Assembly (NCBI RefSeq): GCF_014201415.1
Contig: NZ_JACHEH010000004.1
Coordinates: forward strand, 453,197 to 517,196
Reading direction: 5' to 3'
DNA: 64,000 bases
From: Chelatococcus composti
GTDB lineage: Bacteria > Pseudomonadota > Alphaproteobacteria > Rhizobiales > Beijerinckiaceae
A model generated the notes under the pieces. The model did no database searches. It saw only the letters and a program-made list of their open reading frames with translations, and was not told the DNA's origin. Shown in pieces: positions 29,227 to 37,743 of this stretch. Each line of letters begins with the position of its first letter. The stretch's first letter is position 1. The translations under genes were made by a program, and so were the position numbers.

Positions 29227-30795
29227 CTAGCGCTTGCGCGGGCCGGTGGGCTTGCGCGGGCCGCCCGAGCGCGGGGGACGTGCTCCGGGCTTGCCGCCGG
29301 AGGTCCGCCCTGCCGGTCCGGAACCGCCCGGCTTGCCCGGACGCTTGCCGGGCCGCTCCTGCCCTTCCCGTCCCCGCAGGTCGGGCCGGTCACCGGAGGG
29401 ACGACGCGCCGGCTTCTGCACGGCCCGGACGGCACTGCCGCCGCGGGCGCCCCCTGCCGTTGCAGCAGCGCTGCGGCGCCGCGGCACGGGCGCCTCACGC
29501 ACCGGCTCCTCGGTGGCGCGCACGATACGCTCGACCAGCACCCTGCGCCCGCGCGCATCGGCGATGCGGCCGGCGCGGGCGCGCTCCTTCTCCGCGTTCG
29601 CCAGGCGCTCCGCCTTCGGGTCGGCCCCGCGGCGTGGCGGGCGCGCCCGGCCACTGGTGTCCTCGTCGGCGCGCCACACGCTGCGGCCCTTCGTCTCCTC
29701 GGGCCGTGGAGTCTCTTTCGCCTCTCGCGCCGGCGCACGGCGAAGACCGGCCGGCTTCCTGCCGGCAGGCTCCGGCCGGTCGAGGATGTCGGTGTCGGGC
29801 GCGAAGATCGGCGCGTCGAAGTCCGCTCCGGCCTGGGCCGCGAGCTTCTCGCCGAGCTGGTCCTTGAGAACCCGGGTGCGCACCTCCTCCACGGCGCCCT
29901 CGCCGAGGTCGCCGAGCTGGAAGGGCCCGAAGGACACGCGGATGAGCCGGTTCACCTTGAGACCGAGATGCTCGAGGATGCGCTTGACCTCACGGTTCTT
30001 GCCCTCTCGCAGGCCCACCGTCAGCCAGACATTGTCGCCCTGCTTGCGCTCGAGCCGCGCCTCGATCGGGCCGTAGTGCATGCCGTCGATTGTGACGCCG
30101 TTGGCGAGGCCGTCGAGCGTCGCCTGGTCCGTCTCGCCATAGGCGCGGACGCGATAGCGCCGCAGCCAGCCGGTGTCGGGATGGGCGAGAACGCGCGCGA
30201 GGCCGCCGTCGTTGGTCAGCAGCAGCAGCCCTTCCGTATTGATGTCGAGCCGGCCGATGGCGACGACGCGCGGCAGGTCGGGTGGCAGCGCCTCGAAGAC
30301 GGTCGGCCGTCCCTCGGGGTCGCGCGCCGTCGTCACGAGGCCGCGCGGCTTGTGGTAGAGCCACAGGCGCGTGCGTTCGCGCGTCGGCATCGGCTCGCCG
30401 TCGATCGTCACCCGGTCGTCGGGGCCGATCAGTGTCGCCGGCGTGTCGATGAGCTTGCCGTTCACGGCGACGCGGCCGGCGCGGATGATCTCCTCGGCGT
30501 CGCGTCGCGAGGCGACGCCGGCGCGGGCCATGACCTTGGCGATGCGCTGGCGCCCGTCCCTGTCGGGCAGGACTTCGCGCGCAGCCACGGCGCGCCGCGC
30601 CGCCTTGCGCATCAGCGGGCTGTTGCCGTCCACGACGGCGGCCGGGCGGCCGCTGTCCGCGACGCCCGCCTTGTTCACGGATTTCTTCTTGCCGGCGGAA
30701 CCGGGAAGCCGCTTGCCGGCTGCCTGCCCTTTGCCGGCCGGTCCCTTGCCACCGGCGCGGCGCGGGCCGCGTTGATCGTCAGACTTGTCGTTCAT
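29227..30795 (-). CDS. rluB: Pseudouridine synthase of the RluB/RsuA family with long basic tail
   Basis: 522 residues from the ATG at 30795. After a basic Gly/Lys-rich leader (to about residue 75), an S4 RNA-binding domain is seen in RIAKVMARAGVASRRDAEEIIRAG. The catalytic domain has VAIGRLDINTEGLLLLTND, whose Asp is the nucleophile. Residues from about 325 to the end are a low-complexity Arg/Gly/Pro/Lys-rich tail, typical of alphaproteobacterial members and likely to bind rRNA. RluB modifies 23S rRNA U2605. The assignment to RluB rather than RluE/RluF is by length and S4 domain. Confidence 0.88.
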   Translation of the reverse strand: MNDKSDDQRGPRRAGGKGPAGKGQAAGKRLPGSAGKKKSVNKAGVADSGRPAAVVDGNSPLMRKAARRAVAAREVLPDRDGRQRIAKVMARAGVASRRDAEEIIRAGRVAVNGKLIDTPATLIGPDDRVTIDGEPMPTRERTRLWLYHKPRGLVTTARDPEGRPTVFEALPPDLPRVVAIGRLDINTEGLLLLTNDGGLARVLAHPDTGWLRRYRVRAYGETDQATLDGLANGVTIDGMHYGPIEARLERKQGDNVWLTVGLREGKNREVKRILEHLGLKVNRLIRVSFGPFQLGDLGEGAVEEVRTRVLKDQLGEKLAAQAGADFDAPIFAPDTDILDRPEPAGRKPAGLRRAPAREAKETPRPEETKGRSVWRADEDTSGRARPPRRGADPKAERLANAEKERARAGRIADARGRRVLVERIVRATEEPVREAPVPRRRSAAATAGGARGGSAVRAVQKPARRPSGDRPDLRGREGQERPGKRPGKPGGSGPAGRTSGGKPGARPPRSGGPRKPTGPRKR

Positions 30796-30851
30796 GGCGC
30801 GGTGATAGCAGAGTGCAGGCGGCGAAGCGAGGAGGAGCATCAGGCTTCGAC

Positions 30852-31307
30852 ATGAATAACAACGCGCGCACGGATGCGATGGCCGTCGCCCTGGCAGAAG
30901 CGGAAGCTGCCGCCGCACGCGGCGAGGTACCCGTGGGCGCGGCCGTTGTGCGCGACGGCCGCGTGATCGCCCGCGCCGGCAACCGCACGCGCGAGCTCAA
31001 CGACCCGTCCGCCCACGCGGAGATGCTCGCCATCCGCGAGGCCTGCCGCGCGCTCGACGACGAGCGACTTGCCGGCTGCGACCTCTACGTGACGCTTGAG
31101 CCATGCCCCATGTGCGCGGGGGTCATCTCCTTCGCCCGCATCCGGCGGCTCTATTTCGGCGCGGCAGATCCCAAGGGCGGCGCTGTCGAGAACGGCGTCA
31201 GGCTCTACACCTCGCCCACCTGCCACCATGCACCGGAGGTCTACGGCGGCATCCGGGAGAGCGAGGCCGCGCGCCTGCTCAAGGACTTTTTCCGCGAGCG
31301 GCGCTGA
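30852..31307 (+). CDS. tadA: tRNA-specific adenosine deaminase TadA
   Basis: 151 residues from the ATG at 30852. An in-frame GTG at 30813 is an alternative start. Zinc and catalytic residues are in PSAHAEMLAIREA (HAE) and TLEPCPMCAGVI (PCxxC). It deaminates the wobble adenosine of tRNA-Arg(ACG) to inosine and is normally essential. It is divergent from rluB with 56 bases between starts. Confidence 0.93.
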   Translation: MNNNARTDAMAVALAEAEAAAARGEVPVGAAVVRDGRVIARAGNRTRELNDPSAHAEMLAIREACRALDDERLAGCDLYVTLEPCPMCAGVISFARIRRLYFGAADPKGGAVENGVRLYTSPTCHHAPEVYGGIRESEAARLLKDFFRERR

Positions 31308-31364
31308 CCAGACCGCAGGCAGCCGCGAGTGCCGACGAAGGCCGGCGACGCGCGGGGCGCCTGG

Positions 31365-32723
31365 TCACGAAGCCGAGAGCGCGACCGGCGAGACCGGCGG
31401 GGTAGCATCGGCGAGGGCGCGCGGGCGGGGGCCGCCGGTCGCCCAGTCGATCAGTTCCACGGTATGGACAACGGGGACGGGGCGGCCGCGGTCGGCGAAT
31501 CCCTTGCTGATCTGGGTCATGCAGCCGATGTTGCCGGTCGCGACGATGCTCGCGCCGGTCTTCTCGATGTTGTCCACCTTGCGCTCGCGCAGGCGTCCGG
31601 CGATCTCGGGCTGCAGGATGTTGTAGGTGCCGGCCGAGCCGCAGCAGATGTGGCCTTCCGGCACGTCCTTGACGGTGAAGCCGGCCTTGCGCAGCAGCCT
31701 CTTCGGCTCCTCGCGGATCTGCTGGCCGTGCTGCATGGAGCAGGCGGAGTGATAGGCCACAATGAGGTGGCCCACGTCGGCCCGCGGCGCGAGCGGCAGC
31801 GTCGCGAGATATTCGGTGATGTCCCTGGCGAGATCCGAGACGCGGCGCGCCTTTTCGGCATAGGCCGGATCGTCGCGGAACATGAAGCCGTAGTCCTTGA
31901 TCGTCGTGCCGCAGCCCGATGCCGTGATGATGATGGCGTCGAGCCCGCCTCTCTCGATCTCGCGCATCCACGCATCGATGTTGCGCCGGGCGAAGGCGTG
32001 GCCCTCGGCCTCGCGGCCCATGTGGTGGACGAGCGCGCCGCAGCAGCCCTCCCCTTCCGCCAGCACCACCTCGACCCCGTGGCGGTTGAGCAGGCGGATC
32101 GCGGCGGCATTGATGCCGGGGTCGAGCACCGGCTGGGCGCAGCCCGACAGCAGCGCCACCCGTCCGCGTCGGGGGCCCGCGGCCGGATAGATGCTGCGAC
32201 GGTTGCCCTCGTGCGCCGGCAAGGCCGAGGGCGCGAGGTCCAGCATCGCTGCAAGCCGCGGACCGAGCCCCGGCAGCCGCCGGAAGGCGCCGCGCAGCGG
32301 TTTCGCCAGTCGCGCGGCTGCGAGGGCGGCGCGGAAGCGGGCCGGATAGGGCAGCACAGCGGCCAGCAGCATGCGCACCAGCCTGTCGTGCCACGGGCGC
32401 CGGTAGGTCGTCTCGATATGGGCGCGGGCGTGGTCGACGAGGTGCATGTAATGCACGCCCGAAGGGCAGGTCGTCATGCACGACAGGCACGAGAGGCAGC
32501 GGTCGACGTGCTTCGCCACCTCCGGTGTCGCCGGCTTGCCGCTCTCGAGCATCTCCTTGATGAGATAGATACGGCCGCGCGGCGAGTCGAGCTCGTCGCC
32601 GAGCAGGAGATAGGTGGGGCAGGTCGCTGTGCAGAAGCCGCAGTGCACGCAGGTGCGCAGGATCTTCTCCGATTCCTGCATCTGCGCCGTGACGAGCTGC
32701 TCTGGGCGGAAGTTGGTCTGCAT
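31365..32723 (-). CDS. glcF: Glycolate oxidase iron-sulfur subunit
   Basis: 452 residues. Two 4Fe-4S ferredoxin-type clusters are seen in CVHCGFCTATCPTY and CLSCLSCMTTCPSG. Two CCG (DUF224) domains follow, with LLSGCAQPVLDPG, EGCCGALVHHMG, HSACSMQHGQQI and ICCGSAGTYN. GlcF passes electrons from GlcD/GlcE flavin to the respiratory chain during glycolate oxidation. The gene starts with no gap after the glcE stop. A D-lactate dehydrogenase role for the complex is also possible. Confidence 0.93.
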   Translation of the reverse strand: MQTNFRPEQLVTAQMQESEKILRTCVHCGFCTATCPTYLLLGDELDSPRGRIYLIKEMLESGKPATPEVAKHVDRCLSCLSCMTTCPSGVHYMHLVDHARAHIETTYRRPWHDRLVRMLLAAVLPYPARFRAALAAARLAKPLRGAFRRLPGLGPRLAAMLDLAPSALPAHEGNRRSIYPAAGPRRGRVALLSGCAQPVLDPGINAAAIRLLNRHGVEVVLAEGEGCCGALVHHMGREAEGHAFARRNIDAWMREIERGGLDAIIITASGCGTTIKDYGFMFRDDPAYAEKARRVSDLARDITEYLATLPLAPRADVGHLIVAYHSACSMQHGQQIREEPKRLLRKAGFTVKDVPEGHICCGSAGTYNILQPEIAGRLRERKVDNIEKTGASIVATGNIGCMTQISKGFADRGRPVPVVHTVELIDWATGGPRPRALADATPPVSPVALSAS

Positions 32724-33944
32724 CTAGATCCCGGCGTACATGCGGCCGGGCTCGAAGATCCCGGCAGGGTCGACGGCGCGCTTGATGCCCTCGCTCAGGC
32801 GCATCAGCGGCGCAGCGAGCGGCTGGAACGGCTGGAGTGCGGCCCGGATGTCGGCCGGTGCGCGCCACAGCGTGGTGTGGCCGCCATGGGGGGCGAGCGC
32901 CTTGCGGATGGCCTCGGCGCAGCAGTCCCCCTCCGCCGGCACGGCGAGCCAGACGAGGCCGCCGCCCCAGTCGTAGAAGAAGCGGGCATCGGCATGGGCC
33001 GCAATGGCGGCCGCAACGCGGGGACCGGCGGTGGGCACCGTGGAAATGCGCCAGACAGCATGCGCCTGCGGCTCGGCGAGGAAGCGCACGTCGCGCACGT
33101 CCTGCCACAGGCGCCGCGCCTCCCCCGCATCGACGATGCGCTCGGCCGGGCCGTAGGGCGCGAGCAGATGGCGCAGCTCGCCGACACGGTAGTCCGCCGA
33201 CGGGGAGAAGCCCTCGATGCGCAGGAGGGTGAGCGCCCGCTCGCCGCCGAGGCCGGCCGGCAGGTGCGCCGCGCCGGTGATCTCGAAGGGCGAGCAGAGG
33301 GCCGCGTTGAGCGCCTCCACGCCGCGCACGTCGTCGAGGCCCTCGATGACGAGAGTCGCCGAACGCTCCGCCTTCGGCTGCACCTTGAAGGTCACTTCCG
33401 TCAGCAGCCCGAGCGTGCCCCAGGCGCCGGCCGCGAGCTTGACGAGGTCGAGGCCCGTCACGTTCTTCATCACCCGCCCGCCGGACTTCACCACCTCGCC
33501 GCGACCGTTGACGAAGCGCACACCGATCATGGCATCGCGGCAGGCCCCGGCCATGATGCGCCGCGGGCCCGACAGGTTGGTGGCGGCGAGCCCGCCGACC
33601 GTCGCCTCCCCTTCGCTGCCGAGCAACACGCGCGCATCCGCCGGCTCGAAGGGCAGCATCTGGCCGCGCTCCGCCAGCGTGCGCTCGACCTCGGCCAGCG
33701 GCGTGCCCGCACGGGCGGCGATGACGAGCTCGGCCGGCTCGTAAAGGGTGATGCCCGTCAGTCCCCGCGTCGACAGCGTTGCCTCGGCGTTCACCGGCCG
33801 GCCGACCGCTGCCTTTGTGCCGCCGCCGCGGATGGCGAGCGGGCGGCTGGCGGCGGCACAGGCCGCGACAAGCGCGGCGGCTTCCTCCTCGCTCTCGGGC
33901 GTCAGCACCGGCTCGGAGATGGTGGCGGACTTCGGCAGCGTCAT
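32724..33944 (-). CDS. glcE: Glycolate oxidase FAD-binding subunit GlcE
   Basis: 406 residues from the ATG at 33944, which overlaps the glcD stop as ATGA. The FAD_binding_4 domain has RPLAIRGGGTKAAVGRP and NLSGPRRIMAGACRDAMIGV, followed by GGRVMKNVTGLDLVKLAAGAWGTLG. GlcE is shorter than GlcD and is needed for the GlcDEF complex. The order glcD-glcE-glcF with overlaps indicates one transcript. Confidence 0.92.
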   Translation of the reverse strand: MTLPKSATISEPVLTPESEEEAAALVAACAAASRPLAIRGGGTKAAVGRPVNAEATLSTRGLTGITLYEPAELVIAARAGTPLAEVERTLAERGQMLPFEPADARVLLGSEGEATVGGLAATNLSGPRRIMAGACRDAMIGVRFVNGRGEVVKSGGRVMKNVTGLDLVKLAAGAWGTLGLLTEVTFKVQPKAERSATLVIEGLDDVRGVEALNAALCSPFEITGAAHLPAGLGGERALTLLRIEGFSPSADYRVGELRHLLAPYGPAERIVDAGEARRLWQDVRDVRFLAEPQAHAVWRISTVPTAGPRVAAAIAAHADARFFYDWGGGLVWLAVPAEGDCCAEAIRKALAPHGGHTTLWRAPADIRAALQPFQPLAAPLMRLSEGIKRAVDPAGIFEPGRMYAGI

Positions 33945-35377
33945 TGCACCACCCGGCCGTCGAGCGGGAAGACCTTGGCCGGGTTGAGCAGCCATGCCGG
34001 ATCGAAGACGCCGCGGATGCGCATCTGCTGCGCGAGGTCAATGTCGGAATATTGGTGCCGCATGAGGTCACGCTTCTCGATGCCGACGCCGTGCTCGCCC
34101 GTGAGGCAGCCCCCCACCTCGACACACAGCTTCAGGATGTCGGCGCCGGCGGCCTCCGCCTTCTCCAGCTCGCCCGGCTTGTTGATGTCGTAGAGCACGA
34201 GCGGGTGCAGGTTGCCGTCCCCGGCATGGAAGATGTTGGCGACGCCGAGACCGTAGCCGTTGCAGATCTCGCTGATGCGCTTCAGCACATAGGGCAGCTG
34301 GCCGGTGGGGATGGTGCCGTCCATGCACAGATAGTCCGCGATGCGGCCCATGGCACCGAAGGCCGACTTGCGGCCCTTCCATATGGCGGCGCTCTCCGCC
34401 TCGGAGCGCGAGACGCGCAGCGCCTTGGGCGAGAAGCGCTCGGCGATGGCGACGATGCGCTTCAGGGCGTCCTCGATTTCGGCCTCGGAGCCCTCCACCT
34501 CGACAATGAGCAGGGCCTCGACGTCGAGCGGATAGCCGGCGTGAGCGAAGGCCTCGCACACCTTGATGGCCGGTCGGTCCATGAACTCGAGAGCCACGGG
34601 GATGATGCCGGCCCCGATAATGGCCGCGACGCAGGCGCCCGCCGTCTCGACCGAGTCGAAGCCCATCAGGGCCGGTCGTGCCCCCTCCGCCTGGCGCAGG
34701 ATGCGCACCGTCGCCTCGGTGATAACGCCGAGCTGGCCTTCCGAACCGCAGACGAGACCGAGGAGATCGTAGCCCGGCGCATCGAGATGGGCGCCGCCTA
34801 TTTCCACCACGGTGCCGTCGAGCAGCACCATGGTGACACCGAGCAGGTTGTTGGTGGTGACGCCGTACTTGAGGCAGTGGGCGCCGCCGGAGTTCATGGC
34901 GATGTTGCCGGCGATGGTGCAGGCGAGCTGCGACGAGGGGTCCGGCGCATAGAAAAAGCCCTCGTGCGCCACCGCCTGGCTGATGGCCAGATTGGTGATG
35001 CCGGCCTGGACGCGCGCCGTGCGGTTGACGAAGTCGATGTCGAGCACGCGATTCATCTTGGCGACGCCGAGGACGACCGCATCCTCCTGCGGGATCGCGC
35101 CGCCGGAGAGCGACGTGCCGGCGCCGCGCGGCACGACCCTGACGCCCTCGGCGTGGCAGAAGCGCAGCACGGCCGCGACCTCCTCCGTCGTCGACGGCAG
35201 CACGACGGCGAGCGGCATGCGGCGGTAGGCGGTGAGCGCATCGGTCTCGAAGGCGCGGCGCTCGTCCTCGGACGTGATGACGGCATCGGCCGGCAGCAGC
35301 CGCGCGAGGCCGGCGATGATGGCCTCGCGCCGCCCCAGCACCGCCGAATCCGGCTCGGGAAAGGCGATGGTCGTCAC
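33941..35377 (-). CDS. glcD: Glycolate oxidase catalytic FAD subunit GlcD
   Basis: 478 residues from the GTG at 35377, chosen because GGGAGGAATGCC lies just upstream and the protein then begins like other GlcD. The FAD domain has VVPRGAGTSLSGGAIP and CTIAGNIAMNSGGAHCLKYG. The C-terminal FAD-oxidase domain ends with VGGCLTGEHGVGIEKRDLM, the GlcD/D-lactate dehydrogenase signature. It oxidises glycolate to glyoxylate. It heads glcDEF, divergent from a LysR gene. Confidence 0.94.
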   Translation of the reverse strand: MTTIAFPEPDSAVLGRREAIIAGLARLLPADAVITSEDERRAFETDALTAYRRMPLAVVLPSTTEEVAAVLRFCHAEGVRVVPRGAGTSLSGGAIPQEDAVVLGVAKMNRVLDIDFVNRTARVQAGITNLAISQAVAHEGFFYAPDPSSQLACTIAGNIAMNSGGAHCLKYGVTTNNLLGVTMVLLDGTVVEIGGAHLDAPGYDLLGLVCGSEGQLGVITEATVRILRQAEGARPALMGFDSVETAGACVAAIIGAGIIPVALEFMDRPAIKVCEAFAHAGYPLDVEALLIVEVEGSEAEIEDALKRIVAIAERFSPKALRVSRSEAESAAIWKGRKSAFGAMGRIADYLCMDGTIPTGQLPYVLKRISEICNGYGLGVANIFHAGDGNLHPLVLYDINKPGELEKAEAAGADILKLCVEVGGCLTGEHGVGIEKRDLMRHQYSDIDLAQQMRIRGVFDPAWLLNPAKVFPLDGRVVQ

Positions 35378-35454
35378 GGCATTCCTCCCTGCACTCCGCC
35401 GTCGGCACGCCCGGCGCCCCCTCTCCGGCGTGGGCGAGGGATTGGTGCAAATCT

Positions 35455-35483
35455 TATTGAGAATCACTTTAGACGATTGACAA
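35455..35483 (-). promoter_or_regulatory. Candidate glcDEF promoter in the divergent glcD/LysR interval
   Basis: On the minus strand TTGTCA, 17 bases, TCAATA fits a sigma-70-like promoter within an AT-rich patch 78 to 106 bases before the glcD start. The same interval, 35378-35547, must also hold the LysR regulator's promoter and its binding site. Confidence 0.35.
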
Positions 35484-35547
35484 CCCTTTGCCAGCGCGAC
35501 CGAAAGCAGCAAGATTGTTTCGCTTTCGGAAAAAGTGGATACGCGCG

Positions 35548-36468
35548 GTGGACCATCTCGGTGATCTCGACGTCTTTGCCCGCGTGGTCGCGGCCAGAGG
35601 CATGTCGGCGGCAGGGCGCGAGCTCGGCCTGTCACCGGCCGTGATCTCCAAACGCATCCGGCGGCTGGAGGAGCGGCTGGGCGTGCGCCTGCTGCAGCGC
35701 ACGACGCGCCAGATCGCGCTGACGGACATCGGCCAGGGCTTCTATGAGCGGGTCGTCGCCATCCTGGCGGCAGTCGAGGAGGCGGAGAGCTGGGCGACCA
35801 GCGGTGCGGAGACGGCGCGGGGCCTCTTGCGCGTCTCGGCGCCCACCTCCTTCGGACGCATGCACATCGCCCCGCATATCAAGCGTTTCCTTGACGAGCA
35901 TCCGGGCGTGACGGTGGATCTCGAACTGTCGGACGCCTTCGTCGACGTTGTGGCGGAAGGGTTCGACCTCGCCGTGCGCATCGCCGACCTCACTGATTCG
36001 AGCCTCGTCGCACGCCGCCTCGCCCCAAACCATCGCCTGCTCTGCGCCACGCCCGGCTATCTCGCCACGCACGGCAGGCCGCAGAGCATCGAGGAGCTTT
36101 CTCGCCACGCCCTCCTCGCCCATAATGCAGACCACTGGCGTCTGGAGGGACCGCAGGGCCTCGTTTCCGTCAAGGTCGCCGGCCCGCTGAGGACCAACTC
36201 GAGCGAGGTGGTGCGCGAGGCGGTGCTCGCCGGGATCGGCATCGCGCTGCGCTCGACCTGGGACATCGGTCCGGAGCTGGAGGACGGGCGGCTGGAGGTC
36301 GTGCTGCCGGGCTGGCGCGGGGTGAGCCGGGTCGGCATCTATGCTGTCTATCCGAGCCGGCGCCACCTGCAGCCGAAGGTGCGTGCCTTCATCGACTTCC
36401 TCGCCGCGCTCTACGGGCCGAAGCCATACTGGGACGCCGGCCTCGGTCTGCCCGACGAGATGGCGTGA
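35548..36468 (+). CDS. LysR-family transcriptional regulator, divergent from glcDEF
   Basis: 306 residues from the GTG at 35548. A TTG 60 bases upstream is an alternative. The N-terminal winged HTH contains ARGMSAAGRELGLSPAVISKRIRRLEERLGVRLLQRTTR. The substrate-binding domain has LLRVSAPTSFGRMHIAP and FDLAVRIADLTDSSLVARRLA. Position back-to-back with glcDEF suggests it controls that operon, and perhaps lutABC downstream, in response to a hydroxyacid. The inducer is not deducible. Confidence 0.88.
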   Translation: MDHLGDLDVFARVVAARGMSAAGRELGLSPAVISKRIRRLEERLGVRLLQRTTRQIALTDIGQGFYERVVAILAAVEEAESWATSGAETARGLLRVSAPTSFGRMHIAPHIKRFLDEHPGVTVDLELSDAFVDVVAEGFDLAVRIADLTDSSLVARRLAPNHRLLCATPGYLATHGRPQSIEELSRHALLAHNADHWRLEGPQGLVSVKVAGPLRTNSSEVVREAVLAGIGIALRSTWDIGPELEDGRLEVVLPGWRGVSRVGIYAVYPSRRHLQPKVRAFIDFLAALYGPKPYWDAGLGLPDEMA

Positions 36469-36607
36469 GCGAGCCCTGCAACGGGCGGATGGCTGCCGTG
36501 CGGCACAAGGAGGCGGCTTGCAACCCGCACGACGGTTCGTCATGTTCTCGAACCGTTTGGAACGTCTCGAAGCTGAACCCCGGGAGCCGCTCGTGGGAGA
36601 TTCGCCC

Positions 36608-37402
36608 GTGACCGCCGAAGTCGCCCGCCCCGGGCCGCGCGTCGGCCTTTTCGTCACCTGCCTCGTCGATCTCATGCGGCCCTCGGTCGGCTTTGCCGCC
36701 GTGAAGCTGCTGGAGGACGCGGGCTGCACCGTCGAGGTGCCGGTGCAGACCTGTTGCGGCCAGCCCGCCTACAACTCCGGCGACCGGCGCACGACGCGCG
36801 CCCTCGCCGAGCAAGTGATCGAGAACTTCCGCGGCTTCGACTATGTGGTCGCCCCCTCGGGCTCGTGCGCCGGCATGATCCGCAAGCACTACCCCGAGCT
36901 CTTCCGCGACGACCCCAACTGGCTGCCGCGCGCGACCGACCTCGCCGCCCGCACCCACGAGCTGACGAGCTTTCTCGTCGACGTGCTCAAGGTCGAGCGT
37001 GTCGAGGCGCGTTACGAGGGCCGCGTCACCTACCACGACTCCTGCTCGGGCCTGCGCGAGCTTGGCGTCGCCCGCCAGCCGCGCAAGCTGCTGAAGACGG
37101 TGGAGGGCCTCGAACTCGTCGAGATGCGGGAAAGCGACGTGTGCTGCGGCTTCGGCGGTACCTTCGCCGTCAAATACGGTGAGATTTCCGACGCCATCGT
37201 GTCGAAGAAGACGGAGAACATCGCCGAGAGCGGCGCCGATACCCTGCTGGCGGGTGATCTCGGCTGTCTCATGAACATGGCCGGCAAGCTCGCCCGCGAG
37301 GGCAAGGCGACGAAGGTGCGGCACGTGGCCGAGGTGCTCGCCGGCATGACGGACGACGCGCCCATCGCAGCCGCACCGGCGCGGCGGAGCGAGAGCGCGT
37401 GA
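36608..37402 (+). CDS. lutA: L-lactate oxidation iron-sulfur protein LutA (LldE)
   Basis: 264 residues from the GTG at 36608, preceded by GGGAGA. An ATG at 36542 would add 22 residues but lacks a good ribosome site. Two CCG domains carry VGLFVTCLVDL, QTCCGQPAYNSGD, APSGSCAGMI, TYHDSCSGLRELG and DVCCGFGGTFAVKYGEIS. LutA works with LutB and LutC to oxidise L-lactate to pyruvate. It is separated from lutB by a 341-base interval with a perfect hairpin and a promoter-like sequence, so lutA may be transcribed apart from lutBC. Confidence 0.92.
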   Translation: MTAEVARPGPRVGLFVTCLVDLMRPSVGFAAVKLLEDAGCTVEVPVQTCCGQPAYNSGDRRTTRALAEQVIENFRGFDYVVAPSGSCAGMIRKHYPELFRDDPNWLPRATDLAARTHELTSFLVDVLKVERVEARYEGRVTYHDSCSGLRELGVARQPRKLLKTVEGLELVEMRESDVCCGFGGTFAVKYGEISDAIVSKKTENIAESGADTLLAGDLGCLMNMAGKLAREGKATKVRHVAEVLAGMTDDAPIAAAPARRSESA

Positions 37403-37586
37403 TCCCCGGCGCATCACGCCCTATTAGACGAAAGGCGAATTGTCGCGGGCGCCGTCCCGTGGTGCGACTTTGGTTGTCGTCGTTTCAGGGGCAACGGCAT
37501 CAGGGACGAGGGAATTTTACCGGCCGCACGACAACGACAAGAACGGACGGCCAACAGCTCCACAGAGGGGAGCGGCAAACCGCCAC

Positions 37587-37626
37587 CGGGCAGACGGGAG
37601 GCCGCGTGCGATCTCCCGTCTGCCCG
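37587..37626. repeat. Perfect 14-bp inverted repeat between lutA and lutB
   Basis: CGGGCAGACGGGAG (37587-37600) is exactly complementary to 37613-37626, with a 12-base loop. No T tract follows, so it is not a standard terminator. It could be an mRNA stability hairpin or a protein-binding palindrome. The interval 37403-37743 holds no gene that I can support. Confidence 0.85.
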
Positions 37627-37690
37627 TCCATACCCTGCCTGCCCGCTTCCTCCGCTTCTTCCAGCCCTGCCTTTACCTCGCCCGTCGCGC

Positions 37691-37719
37691 TTGACGCGCG
37701 CGGTCCAGCCTTCTGATAT
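37691..37719 (+). promoter_or_regulatory. Candidate lutBC promoter
   Basis: TTGACG (37691-37696), 17 bases, TGATAT (37714-37719) resembles a sigma-70 promoter and ends 24 bases before the lutB start codon. A GAGGGA ribosome site lies between. Confidence 0.5.
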
Positions 37720-37743
37720 GCTGACCGCCCGAGGGACAAAGAC

